DNA of 64,000 nucleotides from an uncultured Thermofilaceae archaeon (GCA_938036345.1 CALHPJ010000018.1:1-64000), one strand, 5' to 3'. Positions 51,647 through 61,451 are shown, counted from the first letter of the stretch. Numbers and translations: made by a program. The notes: a model not told the origin generated them from the letters alone.

Positions 51647-52213
51647 TTACATAAGCCACTTGAATTGAAGATAGTTCACTTTTCGAGAAGTATCAACATA
51701 GGCTATAATGAACCTTTTTCTCACGGAATGGGAGAGCCTCCCCGCCCTGACTATTTCGATAGGGTCTAGCTTGCTATTATAAGGTAGCACATGCACAAGG
51801 AAGGGTGCATGCTCAAGTCCAGGCCCCAGTCGATAGACAACGAATGTTGCGCCGAACTTCATCCCGGACTTTACAATTAGGTTCTTACCTCTCAAATCTC
51901 TGTATACAATATACACTTCGTTAAAGTTTTCGTACATTTCCTCTCCGATTTTTTTAAGAACATCAACTTCGACTTTATTACCTTCAGCGTCTAGGATCGT
52001 CAACTTACCTTCCTCCGCTAGGTAAACTGCATCGAGAACCGATAACTCAAGTTCCCTTTCAACATTAGGAGTTTTAGGTTTACTAACCATGAAGAACTTG
52101 CCATAGAATCCGTCATTAAAGTACATGTTGCGACCTTTAACTCTGTCAAACACTACTATCCTCCTTCCCACTAGGCGTGCCTCCACTTTTGTCTTCGGTG
52201 CGCTCTCAGCCAC
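51647..52213 (-). CDS. endA: tRNA-splicing endonuclease EndA
   Basis: A 188-residue catalytic-type subunit with the Tyr in FGATFVVYRLGPG, His in LEHAPFLVHV and Lys in SVRKRFIIAY. It cuts bulge-helix-bulge motifs to release tRNA introns. The size fits a homotetramer or the catalytic half of the crenarchaeal heterotetramer, which handles non-canonical introns such as those in this window. Divergent from the HerA-like gene. Confidence 0.93.
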   Translation of the reverse strand: MAESAPKTKVEARLVGRRIVVFDRVKGRNMYFNDGFYGKFFMVSKPKTPNVERELELSVLDAVYLAEEGKLTILDAEGNKVEVDVLKKIGEEMYENFNEVYIVYRDLRGKNLIVKSGMKFGATFVVYRLGPGLEHAPFLVHVLPYNSKLDPIEIVRAGRLSHSVRKRFIIAYVDTSRKVNYLQFKWLM

Positions 52214-52256
52214 ATTTCGCAGCTACGTATACCGCCTTAAAACCTTCCCTTTGAGC

Positions 52257-53264
52257 GTGTCTCAGAAGATCAAAATTAAACTTGGAAAATTTGGTGGCAG
52301 TATTCATATCGAGGAAGGGCATGTAGTTATCCTCGGCCGATCGGGAGCCGGAAAGTCAAACACGGCAAAAGTCGTGATAAGGGAGTTAGCTAGGAGGGGG
52401 TTACCAGTTCTTGTAATAGACTGGGCCGGCGAGTACGAGATGAATAATTTTACGCGCCTCAGGCCGGGTAGCGATTTTTCTCTGAATATTTTTAAAACTG
52501 TAGGCGTGCACGATGCTGAGGGTGTCGATGTCGTTGTGGATCTTTTTGATGCGACTTTTCACCTAACTGCACCGCAAATGTACATGCTAAGAGTAGCTGT
52601 GAAAAACGCATGCGCAAAGGGGGCTAAGGACCTCGGCGACCTTCTTAAAGCAATTGAAGAAGCGCCAACGCGCAGCTTCTATGACTACGAAACAAAAATG
52701 GCCTTGATACGCCGGCTCTCTCCGCTTGCCGAAGGACGAGTGGGACACGCACTGAGTGGAAGGGCAAACATAGGTAGTATCTTAACCAAGAATACGATTG
52801 TCGACTTAAGTTCTTTTAAAAGCATCTACGCTAAAAGGCTCTTCACGCTCTTCCTTCTGAAACACGTCTACGACAGGGCTGTTTCAAGGGGCGTTACAGG
52901 CAAGCCTGTTCACGCGACCTTGGTTGAGGAATTCTGGAATGTAGCTCCCTACAGGCGGTTAGACACGGAACCTACTATTGGTGAGCGAATGTTCTTCGAA
53001 CTTCGGAAGTATGGTGAAATCGTTATCGCTGTGACTCAAAATCCATCCGAGGTAGCTTGGGGCGTAATCAGCAATGCCGAGGTTGTTATAGTTCATGCCA
53101 TGCTTCCTAAAGAGGCTGAGGTCCTAGGGCTACACCGGCTGTTTTTGACGGGACAGAGGCAAGTCGACATTTGTCAGCTCGTAATGCGGTTGAAGAAAGG
53201 GGAAGCTATCGTTATTGAGAGGGGCAGGATGTTTCGAGTGAAAGTTGCGCAAGTGAAGATGTAA
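52257..53264 (+). CDS. HerA-like (DUF87) ATPase
   Basis: A 335-residue hexameric-type ATPase: Walker A GRSGAGKSNT, followed by VLVIDWAGEYEM; Walker B ATLVEEFWNVAP; and a sensor-like AVTQNPSEV. HerA relatives pump or resect DNA with NurA; no NurA gene is adjacent, so this smaller relative may have another partner. GTG 52257 (or TTG 52251) is favoured because the longer frame runs into endA. Followed by a 93-residue protein with its own TATA box. Confidence 0.8.
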   Translation: MSQKIKIKLGKFGGSIHIEEGHVVILGRSGAGKSNTAKVVIRELARRGLPVLVIDWAGEYEMNNFTRLRPGSDFSLNIFKTVGVHDAEGVDVVVDLFDATFHLTAPQMYMLRVAVKNACAKGAKDLGDLLKAIEEAPTRSFYDYETKMALIRRLSPLAEGRVGHALSGRANIGSILTKNTIVDLSSFKSIYAKRLFTLFLLKHVYDRAVSRGVTGKPVHATLVEEFWNVAPYRRLDTEPTIGERMFFELRKYGEIVIAVTQNPSEVAWGVISNAEVVIVHAMLPKEAEVLGLHRLFLTGQRQVDICQLVMRLKKGEAIVIERGRMFRVKVAQVKM

Positions 53265-53285
53265 AATGTGCGCGTGCGTAAAACG

Positions 53286-53295
53286 TTTATATTTA
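53286..53295 (+). promoter_or_regulatory. TATA box before the 53322-54256 gene pair
   Basis: TTTATATTTA is centred about 32 bases before the TTG start at 53322, giving an almost leaderless transcript. Confidence 0.5.
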
Positions 53296-53321
53296 CATAG
53301 CTCGGGGGTTTCGGGGTTGGC

Positions 53322-53603
53322 TTGACGGCGAGGGAGCGCCGATTGCGTATTAGGAGGAAAGATACAGTGCCGCGGCAACAGGCTAGGTTGAACCCCAAGG
53401 CTATGGAATACCTGGGTATCAAAGACAAAGTTGAAATTGTTATTGGTGGTAAAAAACGCTTAATTTTCAGCGCGCTAGCGCTCGACTCCGTGCCAGAGAG
53501 CGAAGTCTGGTGCAATAGCGATGAACTCAAGGAGCTTGGAGTAGCTGATAACACGATAGCGGCTGTTCGCGCTCCAATAACGATCGCTGGTGTAAAAGCA
53601 TGA
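53322..53603 (+). CDS. Small conserved-looking protein, possible AbrB/double-psi barrel
   Basis: A 93-residue protein beginning with TTG. The basic N-terminus TARERRLRIRRKDTVPRQQARLNP precedes a beta-rich part (YLGIKDKVEIVIGGKKRLIFSALALD) that resembles swapped-hairpin AbrB-type or double-psi barrels. I do not recognise the family with certainty. It overlaps the PhoU-like gene by four bases (ATGA), so the pair is coupled. Confidence 0.6.
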   Translation: MTARERRLRIRRKDTVPRQQARLNPKAMEYLGIKDKVEIVIGGKKRLIFSALALDSVPESEVWCNSDELKELGVADNTIAAVRAPITIAGVKA

Positions 53604-54256
53604 GCATCGAGCTTGAGAGCAGGAAATCCGCAACCGCTGATGAAAAGTTACTCAACATACTGAGGAGCGAGCTGTTAATAGCTAAGGAAATGTTAAAAGG
53701 CGTATTGAATGCATTCAATGCTCTAGGGAAGGGGGAGTACGAGGCGGTGAGATGGCTGTCCGAGGAAGCCAGGAAAAGCAAGGAAAACGCTGTTTTGCTT
53801 CAACGAAGTTTTCTTGAGTATTTCTCTGCGGTGGCGCCTTCACTATATAGTAAGGAGGAATGGCTCAGGGTGTCGTCAAAAATGTTGGGCATTCTGGATA
53901 AACTCGGGGGTATAACTTACCGCGTAGAGTACCTTGTTTCGAAGTCCTGGAACGTTCCAGTGGATATTCGAATGGTGCTAATAGATATGGCAACGGCGCT
54001 CATTTCGATGATGGACGAGTACACAGTTATGATTAACGCCTTAACACGTGGTAAAGCCGCAGAGATTCGAGGAAGGATTTCGGCTATCGAGGCAAGCATC
54101 GATGCAAAATACAGGGAAGCTACGTTTAAGATTCTCGAGGCAAGTATCCCGGCATCGTTGATGATCTTATTGCTGAGCATAGCTGAAATGTTGGAAGATG
54201 TCTCCGATTTGGTGGATTCCGCGGCCGATGATACCTACTTAGTAGCCGTTGCGTAG
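53600..54256 (+). CDS. PhoU/DUF47-like helical protein
   Basis: A 218-residue all-helical protein resembling DUF47 (phosphate transport regulator) by length, helix pattern and the C-terminal IAEMLEDVSDLVDSAADD, where acidic residues may bind metal. DUF47 proteins usually pair with PitA phosphate permeases; none is nearby. Translationally coupled to the preceding small protein. Confidence 0.72.
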   Translation: MSIELESRKSATADEKLLNILRSELLIAKEMLKGVLNAFNALGKGEYEAVRWLSEEARKSKENAVLLQRSFLEYFSAVAPSLYSKEEWLRVSSKMLGILDKLGGITYRVEYLVSKSWNVPVDIRMVLIDMATALISMMDEYTVMINALTRGKAAEIRGRISAIEASIDAKYREATFKILEASIPASLMILLLSIAEMLEDVSDLVDSAADDTYLVAVA

Positions 54257-54280
54257 ACTACAGTAAAGAGGTTAAACTTT

Positions 54281-56653
54281 CTAGCTAAAGAAATCGAGTA
54301 GAGTTTGCTGACCTCTCTCCAGTAATTGCTCTTCTTTAATACCAAAATATTCCAGAATTCTAAGTGCAGCCGGCAATATTTGCTTCCTCACGTAATAATC
54401 GACATCAACCTCACTTATACTTTTAACCAGCACATGCGGAATTGCTTTTTCAGATAACTTTTCACCGCCTTTACCTTTGCCTACAATGAAGCCTATCTTA
54501 CCCCCCTTGGAAACCCTATAGCCCGCTTCCACTAACCTTTTAGCCGCGATCACATGAGCTGCCTCTACCTCATAATCTTCAAAAGACTTTGTAAGAGTTT
54601 TCCAAACAATTAGTTTCTCAAGTGGTATTTTACCCGCGTGCAAGTTCTCTATTGTTTCCCTAACGTACTTCACAGCCCTGCCGATATCCTCTTCCTTGAG
54701 GATTATTTCTATTACTTTTTCTTGCACTTCCCTGGCCAGCTCAGCCCAATCCCCTCTTACCGCTTCCAGACCGACGACATCTATTCTACCGTCTTCCAGC
54801 AACCCGCAGTATCGTTTTTTAGCCTCTGTAAAGAAAATCTTTTTATAAAGTTTATCAACTTTTATATCTAAATTGAGATTTTCATTAATAATATTAATCA
54901 ACTTTCTAACTTTATCGGGCTCGTAGATAACGAAAATGCTGTCCGTATCACCGTATATTACAGTCAATCCTAGGCTTTGAGCCAGCCCAATCGTTTCGCT
55001 GATAGTCTTCCTGCCCCATGCAGTAGTAGCTTCCGCTACTTGCCTTCTGTACCACCTCGCTCCCACCCAGCCGCAGTACCCGTAGGTAGCGTTCGCTATT
55101 ACCTTAATGGCTTTCTGCCTCTCTTCGAGTATTCGATACTCAGGGCTTCCTGGATCTAGACCTTTCATCCGTTCCCTTACTTCCTCCCTAGCTTTCAGCA
55201 GTTTTTCGAGCACTTTTCTATAGAACCCTGGTGGAGTCTTCCTAAATGCGTACCCGACCTCCGGTGCTACATTAACGCTATTCTCCTCTATTTTCTCTCC
55301 AGGAAGTACCAACGTATCGGGTGAAATATTGTACTTTATCATCAGACTCGGGTACATCGATGAGAAGTCGAGAACTGCTACATTCCTGTGAATTCCAGGC
55401 TTAGGTTTAAGTACGATAGCTCCCTTGTAGGGTTCGTAAGGTCTTTCAATCCTGTTAGGAATTAGTTCGCCATATTCAAAGGCTGCTCGCATAAGGTGCC
55501 ACTCAACCCTGAATCCGACGGAGGCCGATCCAACCTGGTCTAGCGTTAAGCCAACTAGGCTAGAGAGCTGTATGGCGAAGGGGAGAAACTTTTCAGCTAG
55601 ACCGAACGTGCTCTCCACGTCATCCTTAGCGTACTGAAGGAGAAAGGATCGCTTACTTGGGTTGTCCCAGTATTCATGAATTTTAGATGAATCTATAAGT
55701 AATCTTTCACTTTTAGCTTTAACTCCTAAATAATCGGCTACATTATCTAAAGTTTTAATTTTTATTTCGGAAATTTCATCAGCGTAGTCATACAGGTCAA
55801 CGTTGGCTCTCCCCACTATAGAGTAATGACCATACACGCTAAGTGTTGGCTCTCCGCCGCCTCTGGATACATTAAATTTCATTTTATGTACCCTGCACCT
55901 GGTCAGAATGTACGGCCAATCGAATCGATTACTATTATAGCCCACTATGACATCAGGGTCGTGCTCCAGTATATCTTTCATGAATCGCTGGAGCAGAGTT
56001 TTATCATCTTTGCCGTCGGCGGTGAAGATTCGTGTATCACTTTGACCAGTAGCTGCTGCAATAACAATTATCGGATCCCTTTTCGGGCTCGGTTCGCCGA
56101 ATGGGTTATAGCACTCAATGTCAAAGGCGTAAACTCGCAGTTGGGGAGGGTTTCCGAAACCTACGTATTGGGGACTACTTTCGGCTAAGTAAACGGAGTC
56201 TATGCCCCACCCCTCCTCGTTCGGCACCTCTTTCGCTGTGACTTCGTGCCAGCTGCAAGGGTACACGCCCCTGTCTATCATGTAACGCATGTAAAACCGG
56301 ATATCAGCTTCAAGCACGTCGTCCACACTCTCAATTTTCAGCAGAGTTTCACGAAGCTTTGGAACATCCTTTGGCGACGTCAGTGTAACCTTCAGTACTT
56401 TAACCTCTTTACCAAAGTACTTCTTCTCGAGAGGTTCAATGTTAGAAATGTCGTACTCACTGGATAGCCTACGTATTTGCTCGACTACCTGGTTCTCCCG
56501 CCCCTCAACGGGAAGTACGTATATGTACGGCCTAAAGCTTCTATCCAAGACTACGACCCGCCTACCCTCGCGGTCTATTCCCCATAGTCTTACTTCAGGA
56601 ACCCCTCCTACTATCTCATAGCTGGCATCCAGCAGCCAAAACTCTAACCTCAT
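54281..56653 (-). CDS. polB: Family B DNA polymerase
   Basis: A 790-residue replicative-type polymerase. Exonuclease motifs: FDIECYNP (Exo I), GYNSNRFDWP (Exo II), YAKDDVEST (Exo III). Polymerase motifs: DFSSMYPSLM (A), KVIANATYGYCGW (B) and YGDTDSIFV (C). The extreme C-terminus QQTLLDFFS is a PCNA-binding (PIP) box, supporting a role at the replication fork. Length and motifs are complete, with no intein. Confidence 0.96.
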   Translation of the reverse strand: MRLEFWLLDASYEIVGGVPEVRLWGIDREGRRVVVLDRSFRPYIYVLPVEGRENQVVEQIRRLSSEYDISNIEPLEKKYFGKEVKVLKVTLTSPKDVPKLRETLLKIESVDDVLEADIRFYMRYMIDRGVYPCSWHEVTAKEVPNEEGWGIDSVYLAESSPQYVGFGNPPQLRVYAFDIECYNPFGEPSPKRDPIIVIAAATGQSDTRIFTADGKDDKTLLQRFMKDILEHDPDVIVGYNSNRFDWPYILTRCRVHKMKFNVSRGGGEPTLSVYGHYSIVGRANVDLYDYADEISEIKIKTLDNVADYLGVKAKSERLLIDSSKIHEYWDNPSKRSFLLQYAKDDVESTFGLAEKFLPFAIQLSSLVGLTLDQVGSASVGFRVEWHLMRAAFEYGELIPNRIERPYEPYKGAIVLKPKPGIHRNVAVLDFSSMYPSLMIKYNISPDTLVLPGEKIEENSVNVAPEVGYAFRKTPPGFYRKVLEKLLKAREEVRERMKGLDPGSPEYRILEERQKAIKVIANATYGYCGWVGARWYRRQVAEATTAWGRKTISETIGLAQSLGLTVIYGDTDSIFVIYEPDKVRKLINIINENLNLDIKVDKLYKKIFFTEAKKRYCGLLEDGRIDVVGLEAVRGDWAELAREVQEKVIEIILKEEDIGRAVKYVRETIENLHAGKIPLEKLIVWKTLTKSFEDYEVEAAHVIAAKRLVEAGYRVSKGGKIGFIVGKGKGGEKLSEKAIPHVLVKSISEVDVDYYVRKQILPAALRILEYFGIKEEQLLERGQQTLLDFFS

Positions 56654-56734
56654 TTCACTCCTAATAACATTGTTAACCCTTTAAACTCAGCGCAAAGGCG
56701 GTGAAGCGTTCAACATTCCTTCTAATACAAGGGG

Positions 56735-57352
56735 TTAGACCGGAATGAATTCTTCCAATATGCCGTTGTTGGTTATAGCCAGAACGTCTATGCCATCACC
56801 GCTCATGGCATCTCTGCTGAAGGCAACTTTAATGGATTTTAAAGCTAGAGAGCGTGCTTCCTCAACACTGATGTCATCCTTATACTCGCTTTCGATTATG
56901 CTGATCGCTAATTGCGCGCCGGTTCCCACAGCTGCGTACTTGTCCTCTATCACCGCACCTAGAGGATCTAAGACATAGACATGCGTTCCCTCTTCATCGA
57001 TCCCTCCGACGATCATTTCGACTATGTAAGGAGCTACCCTGCTGCTGTTGTGTAAAATTAAAGAAAGTAGCTTAGCAAGATTGTATACCCTTGGCTTTAA
57101 ACCGCTTTCAAGCTCATAGAGTCTCATCTCGGCTTCAAGCATCCTGGCCAATGTCTGCATATCTGCCACAAATCCGGCACTAGCAATACCCGCCCGGTCC
57201 AGAACTTTGAAGACCTTTTTCCCAGCTTTGCTCATTAGGGTGTACCCATAAGTCACGCGCTTATCGGCGGCTAGGACCACTCCATCTTTAGCTTTTATCC
57301 CTAGTGCCGTTGCACCTGGGTAGTATTCCGACAATTTAACCCCCAACACCAT
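56735..57352 (-). CDS. psmB: 20S proteasome beta subunit lacking the N-terminal threonine
   Basis: A 205-residue beta-type subunit. The region that should start the mature chain (normally G|TTTVG) reads G|ATALG, so residue 14 is Ala at the Thr1 position, although Asp and Lys of the active site (KDG, ADKR) remain. The Sulfolobus beta1 paralog shows the same ATA pattern and is considered structural; an active beta2 should be elsewhere. ATG 57352 gives the usual short N-terminus. Confidence 0.9.
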   Translation of the reverse strand: MVLGVKLSEYYPGATALGIKAKDGVVLAADKRVTYGYTLMSKAGKKVFKVLDRAGIASAGFVADMQTLARMLEAEMRLYELESGLKPRVYNLAKLLSLILHNSSRVAPYIVEMIVGGIDEEGTHVYVLDPLGAVIEDKYAAVGTGAQLAISIIESEYKDDISVEEARSLALKSIKVAFSRDAMSGDGIDVLAITNNGILEEFIPV

Positions 57353-57404
57353 TTGCACGAGCTCTTTAAAAAGTATGTGCACAAAAGTATGCAAGCGAAG
57401 AACT

Positions 57405-58427
57405 GTGTGTGCATCAGTTTTCACCGGAATACGGATAGCTCCTGCAAATTGGAGCGAGCTCTACGAAGCAGCTAAACGTAGAGCCGCCAGGGCCGGAGTG
57501 AGGAAGTCAAGGAGTCGGTTTAGAACGGCGAAAAGCCTTGAGGAGGCGAGAATAAAAGTGGCATCGGTATACGTGGTCAAGACACTAAGGGACATCGCGC
57601 TTACAACCCCTTTCCTGGAATCACTCCATCCCTTCTATAGGGAACTGCTCAAGACAATTATAGATGAAAACGCATACCGACTTTGCCTGTCAAGGATATA
57701 CTCCGTATCAAAAATTATAGAAGGGCTGGCGCGTGAACATGCAAAGGAAGTTCTTCGCAGCAGGGATATCAGAGAGATTCGCCATAATCGTAAGGCCTTC
57801 TTCGGAAGGCTAGGCTCGCTTCTCAAAGATTTAGACTGGTGTTTCAAAACGCTCCGAAACTGGCAGGCGGAGATGGTAAAGCTGCCTACGATCGACGTAT
57901 CCATTCCCTCGATTATCATAGCGGGTGCACCAAACGTGGGTAAGTCATCCTTGCTCAGGTCAATCTCCAGGGCTACTCCCGAGGTTAAACCTTACCCGTT
58001 TACCACGAAAAATGTGCAGGTGGGGCATCTAGAGTTAGGTGAAGTGAAGGTGCAGGCTATCGATACCCCGGGCCTACTTGATCGTCCCTTAGAGGAGAAA
58101 GGACCTGTGGAGAGGAGAGCTGTAGCAGCCCTTAGGTTCCTGAACGGAGTCGTAGTTTTTGTTTTCGACCCAACCACGACTTGCGGTTTCCCTTTAGATT
58201 ACCAGCTAGCCGTGTATAGGGAGGTAAAGAGCCTGTTAGAGGAAACCCCGATAGTAATTGTTTCGAATAAGGTTGATTTAACGTCGCCTACTCAGGCCTC
58301 CGAACTAGTGAGAATGCTGGGTGAGGAAGCTAAAAATTTAATTTTCATATCAGCATCGTATCGGATTGGTATTGATTACATGTTAAACGAGGTTAAGAAG
58401 TGTTTCCTATGTGCACGTAAAAGTTAA
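57405..58427 (+). CDS. NOG1-like GTPase
   Basis: A 340-residue Obg-related GTPase with a NOG1-type N-terminal helical domain (1-165) and G motifs GAPNVGKSS, DTPGLLDRP and SNKVDL. NOG1 acts in large-subunit assembly. GTG 57405 is chosen because a TTTAAAAA element at about 57365 would put the transcript start near 57394; ATG 57375 is in frame but very close to that element. Divergent from psmB. Confidence 0.88.
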   Translation: MCASVFTGIRIAPANWSELYEAAKRRAARAGVRKSRSRFRTAKSLEEARIKVASVYVVKTLRDIALTTPFLESLHPFYRELLKTIIDENAYRLCLSRIYSVSKIIEGLAREHAKEVLRSRDIREIRHNRKAFFGRLGSLLKDLDWCFKTLRNWQAEMVKLPTIDVSIPSIIIAGAPNVGKSSLLRSISRATPEVKPYPFTTKNVQVGHLELGEVKVQAIDTPGLLDRPLEEKGPVERRAVAALRFLNGVVVFVFDPTTTCGFPLDYQLAVYREVKSLLEETPIVIVSNKVDLTSPTQASELVRMLGEEAKNLIFISASYRIGIDYMLNEVKKCFLCARKS

Positions 58428-58450
58428 ATGAGGCCCCTAGAGGAAGCTCC

Positions 58451-58963
58451 GTGTCAAAGATAGGGATAATCTCCGATACCCATGACAACATTAAGGCTCT
58501 TGACGAGCTCTTAAGCAGGTTTGAGAAATACGGGGTCAGGAGCTTAATTCACGCGGGCGACATAATAGCGCCTTTTACACTGAAGAGAATACTCGTACGG
58601 AATTTCGATCTCAGTGGGGTGTTCGGCAATAATGACGGTGAGCTACTGGCCTTGTCCAGGATTGCGAAGGAGAGTGGTGCTTCCATTTCTCAGCAACCTC
58701 TAATTTTAGAATTCAGCAGCACCAGGATGTTAGTGTTGCATGGTACAGGAGGTACGGTCGAGACAAAAAGGTTCGTAGAGTCCCTGGCTAAAAGTGGCGA
58801 TTACGACGTGATAGTATACGGTCACACTCACGAGTTAGATGTGAGGAGAATAGGTAAAGTGCTCATAATAAACCCCGGAGAAGCGTGCGGCTATCTATCG
58901 GGCATGTCAACAGCTGTAATACTCGACACGGAGAAGCTCGAAACTGAGGTGATTAAACTTTGA
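58451..58963 (+). CDS. YfcE/MJ0936-type phosphodiesterase
   Basis: A 170-residue calcineurin-like phosphodiesterase: DTHDN, GDII, GNNDGE, LHGTGG and YGHTHE supply the two-metal site. GTG start. It follows the NOG1-like gene by 23 bases. The physiological substrate is unknown. Confidence 0.9.
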   Translation: MSKIGIISDTHDNIKALDELLSRFEKYGVRSLIHAGDIIAPFTLKRILVRNFDLSGVFGNNDGELLALSRIAKESGASISQQPLILEFSSTRMLVLHGTGGTVETKRFVESLAKSGDYDVIVYGHTHELDVRRIGKVLIINPGEACGYLSGMSTAVILDTEKLETEVIKL

Positions 58964-59042
58964 TCGCGGGTTAGAATTGCGCTAACGTAACGCATGTGCT
59001 TGCGAGTTAAATGAACAACTTTAAAGTTCATGAGTCAGCAGT

Positions 59043-60110
59043 GTGAGCAACGTGATGAAAGGGCCCCACGAGATCGAATTACCCGCTAAGGTTATAACCG
59101 GTAGCGGTGCGCTATCGGCGCTACCGGGGCTACTGGAGAGCTTCGGTTACAGAAGGATAGCGCTCTTCACTGGGCCTAACGTGAAAACGATCTGCGGCTA
59201 CAGGGTAGAAAACATGCTGAACAAAGCTGGGTTTGAATGCCACATATACACCGTTGGGGAGGCCTCCAAACCAGAAGCGGAAACGGCAGCGTTATTTACC
59301 AAAGAGGTGGAGGCGGACGCCATCGTTGCTGTAGGAGGCGGTAAGGTAATCGATGTCGCCAAATATGTGTCCCATGCTTATGGTATAAGGTTCGTGAGCG
59401 TCCCCACAGCTGTATCCCATGACGGTATAGCCAGTCCAGCTATTTCGCTGAAGGATGTGGAAGGTTTCCCTGTAAGCAAGTTTGGTAGACCGCCAGTAGC
59501 GATTATCGCTGACATTGATATAATCTCGCAAGCCCCCAAGAAGTTGTTAGCAAGCGGTTTTGGGGACATAATAGGTAAGCTGACCAGTGTGCGAGATGCC
59601 ATTTTAGCTAGAAAGATCAAGGGAGAATACATAGGAGACTACAGCCTTGCGCTAGCCAAGTTGAGTGCACAGATGGTAGCGGAGAGTGCTGAACTGATAG
59701 CTACGCAGGATCCCGAAGGCGTAAGTGTCTTGGTCGAGGCCGCTATAAGCTGCGGAGTTGCGATGGCAATAGCGGGTAGCTCAAGGCCGTGTTCAGGCAG
59801 CGAGCATCTATTCAGCCACGCGCTCGACATAGTGTATCCTGAGAAGATCAGTCTACATGGCGAGCAAGTGGGTGTCGGAACTATAATGATGGCTTTTCTT
59901 CACGGAATTAACTGGAAACGTATAAGGCAGTTATTGCGCATGGTTGGCGCACCGACCACTAACGAGGAGCTAGGCGTCCCCCCGAAGGCCATAGTAAACG
60001 CGCTTACAATAGCGCATAAGGTGAGGAAGCGGTATACAATCTTGGGCGAAGGAGGTTTAAGCGAATCTGCCGCACTTAAACTCGCAAAGGTGACAGGGGT
60101 TATTGAGTGA
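59043..60110 (+). CDS. egsA: sn-Glycerol-1-phosphate dehydrogenase
   Basis: A 355-residue enzyme making G1P, the archaeal lipid backbone. NAD(P) binding GGGKVIDVAKY; zinc ligands Asp in VSHDGIASP, His in SEHLFSHALD and His in LHGEQVG. GTG start, with an ATG four codons later. A palindromic ACTTTAAAGT TATA-like element lies about 25 bases upstream. Overlaps the TatD gene (GTGA). Confidence 0.94.
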   Translation: MSNVMKGPHEIELPAKVITGSGALSALPGLLESFGYRRIALFTGPNVKTICGYRVENMLNKAGFECHIYTVGEASKPEAETAALFTKEVEADAIVAVGGGKVIDVAKYVSHAYGIRFVSVPTAVSHDGIASPAISLKDVEGFPVSKFGRPPVAIIADIDIISQAPKKLLASGFGDIIGKLTSVRDAILARKIKGEYIGDYSLALAKLSAQMVAESAELIATQDPEGVSVLVEAAISCGVAMAIAGSSRPCSGSEHLFSHALDIVYPEKISLHGEQVGVGTIMMAFLHGINWKRIRQLLRMVGAPTTNEELGVPPKAIVNALTIAHKVRKRYTILGEGGLSESAALKLAKVTGVIE

Positions 60111-60856
60111 GCGGTAAACGAGCTTCGCTGCGATATACCGATGCGCATTGTCACGCACATGAGATTCCGGAAGGTGAGCTGGCAGCCTATCAGGACGAAT
60201 TCGAGGTGGTTCTGGCGGTATCCGACGACCTCGAGTCTTCGCTGAGAACGGTTGCTTTAGCTAAAAAGTTCAAGCATATAAAGGCGAGTGTGGGAGTTCA
60301 CCCTTGGTCCTTAGAAGAAACAAATGTTGAAGAGCAACTGCGCGGGTTAGAGAGGTTGGTAGCCGAGAGCGAAGTAGTGTGCATTGGCGAGATAGGTCTG
60401 GATAGAGCGTTCACTCCCCACACTATAGAAAAACAGTTGGTGGTTTTTAGGCGACTACTGCAGCTTGCGAAGGATTACGATTTACCGGTGAATCTTCACG
60501 CGGCAAAAACGTGGAAGCAGGTTTTAGATGAAGTTAGTGCCCATGGTATTAAGCGCGCACTTTTTCACTGGTATAGTGGACCGCCCGAAGTGCTAACAGA
60601 GATCTCCGCTAGGAGATACTTGATCTCTATTAATCCAACGGTTAAAGCGAATAAAAAACATTTGGGGGTGGCAAAGCAAGCCCCTCTACAGATTTTAACT
60701 TTCGAGAGCGATGGCCCTTACGTATACAGGGGGATGGCTCTAAAGCCTACCTTGATACCGGAAACCTTGAAGCTGATCGCTAGAGTTAGAAATTTGGATA
60801 TTCAGGAGCTAGCAGCTACTGCTAACGAGAACCTTTTTAGGTTTTTAGGAATATAA
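60107..60856 (+). CDS. TatD-family metal-dependent hydrolase/DNase
   Basis: A 249-residue TIM-barrel hydrolase with DAHCHAHE, GEIGLD, NLHAAKTW, HWYSG and ESDGPY, covering the TatD metal ligands. Family members are 3'-5' exonucleases in DNA repair. It is coupled to egsA by GTGA overlap, with no obvious functional link. Confidence 0.88.
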   Translation: MSGKRASLRYTDAHCHAHEIPEGELAAYQDEFEVVLAVSDDLESSLRTVALAKKFKHIKASVGVHPWSLEETNVEEQLRGLERLVAESEVVCIGEIGLDRAFTPHTIEKQLVVFRRLLQLAKDYDLPVNLHAAKTWKQVLDEVSAHGIKRALFHWYSGPPEVLTEISARRYLISINPTVKANKKHLGVAKQAPLQILTFESDGPYVYRGMALKPTLIPETLKLIARVRNLDIQELAATANENLFRFLGI

Positions 60857-60996
60857 CTATTGTTTTCGCAAATATTCAGAGAAAAGATTGAAGAGCTCGG
60901 TAAAACTATGTCTATACAATGTTCTGCATAAGAACTGGCGGAAGATTTTTAAGGCCGTGAGAGGCGCCTCCATGCGCAAAAGCGCGAGATAAAAGT

Positions 60997-61413
60997 GTGA
61001 GAAAAAGAGAGCCTGTAGAATTGAAGGTAAAAGATTTGAGACCCAGTTCGAAATGGTTTACTGTTAAAGTTAAAATTTTAAATGTAGGGGATGAGAAGAG
61101 CGTATTTTCGAGGGATGGGAGTCAGCACCGGGTTGCAGAGGCTTTAGTTGGAGACGAGACGGGAAGTATACTCTTGACTTTATGGGACAACGATATCGAT
61201 AAAGTAAGAGGGCTCATAGGGTCCACAGTATCCGTAAAGAATGGGTACATAGTATTGTTCCGCGGGTCGATGAGGCTCGCACTCGGTAGGTTTGGGAGTC
61301 TAGAAGAAGTAGACGAAGAAATAACTGATGTTAATGAAGAGCTAAATATGTCTGAAAAAACATATAGCCAAAGAGGTAGTTTTCGATCCCGTAGACCCAG
61401 AGGAGAATTTTAG
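60997..61413 (+). CDS. ssb: Single-stranded DNA-binding protein (crenarchaeal OB-fold type)
   Basis: A 138-residue protein with one OB-fold (residues 8-105; VKDLRPSSKWFTVKVKILN, DETGSILLTLWDN) and an Arg/Ser-rich flexible tail ending RSRRPRGEF. Length and layout match the Sulfolobus SSB. Many Thermoproteales lack this SSB, so its presence argues against that order. GTG start after a TTTTTAAGG promoter element. Confidence 0.9.
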   Translation: MRKREPVELKVKDLRPSSKWFTVKVKILNVGDEKSVFSRDGSQHRVAEALVGDETGSILLTLWDNDIDKVRGLIGSTVSVKNGYIVLFRGSMRLALGRFGSLEEVDEEITDVNEELNMSEKTYSQRGSFRSRRPRGEF

Positions 61414-61451
61414 CACTATAATTTAAATCGTTAATTTTTTATTTTTAAATA

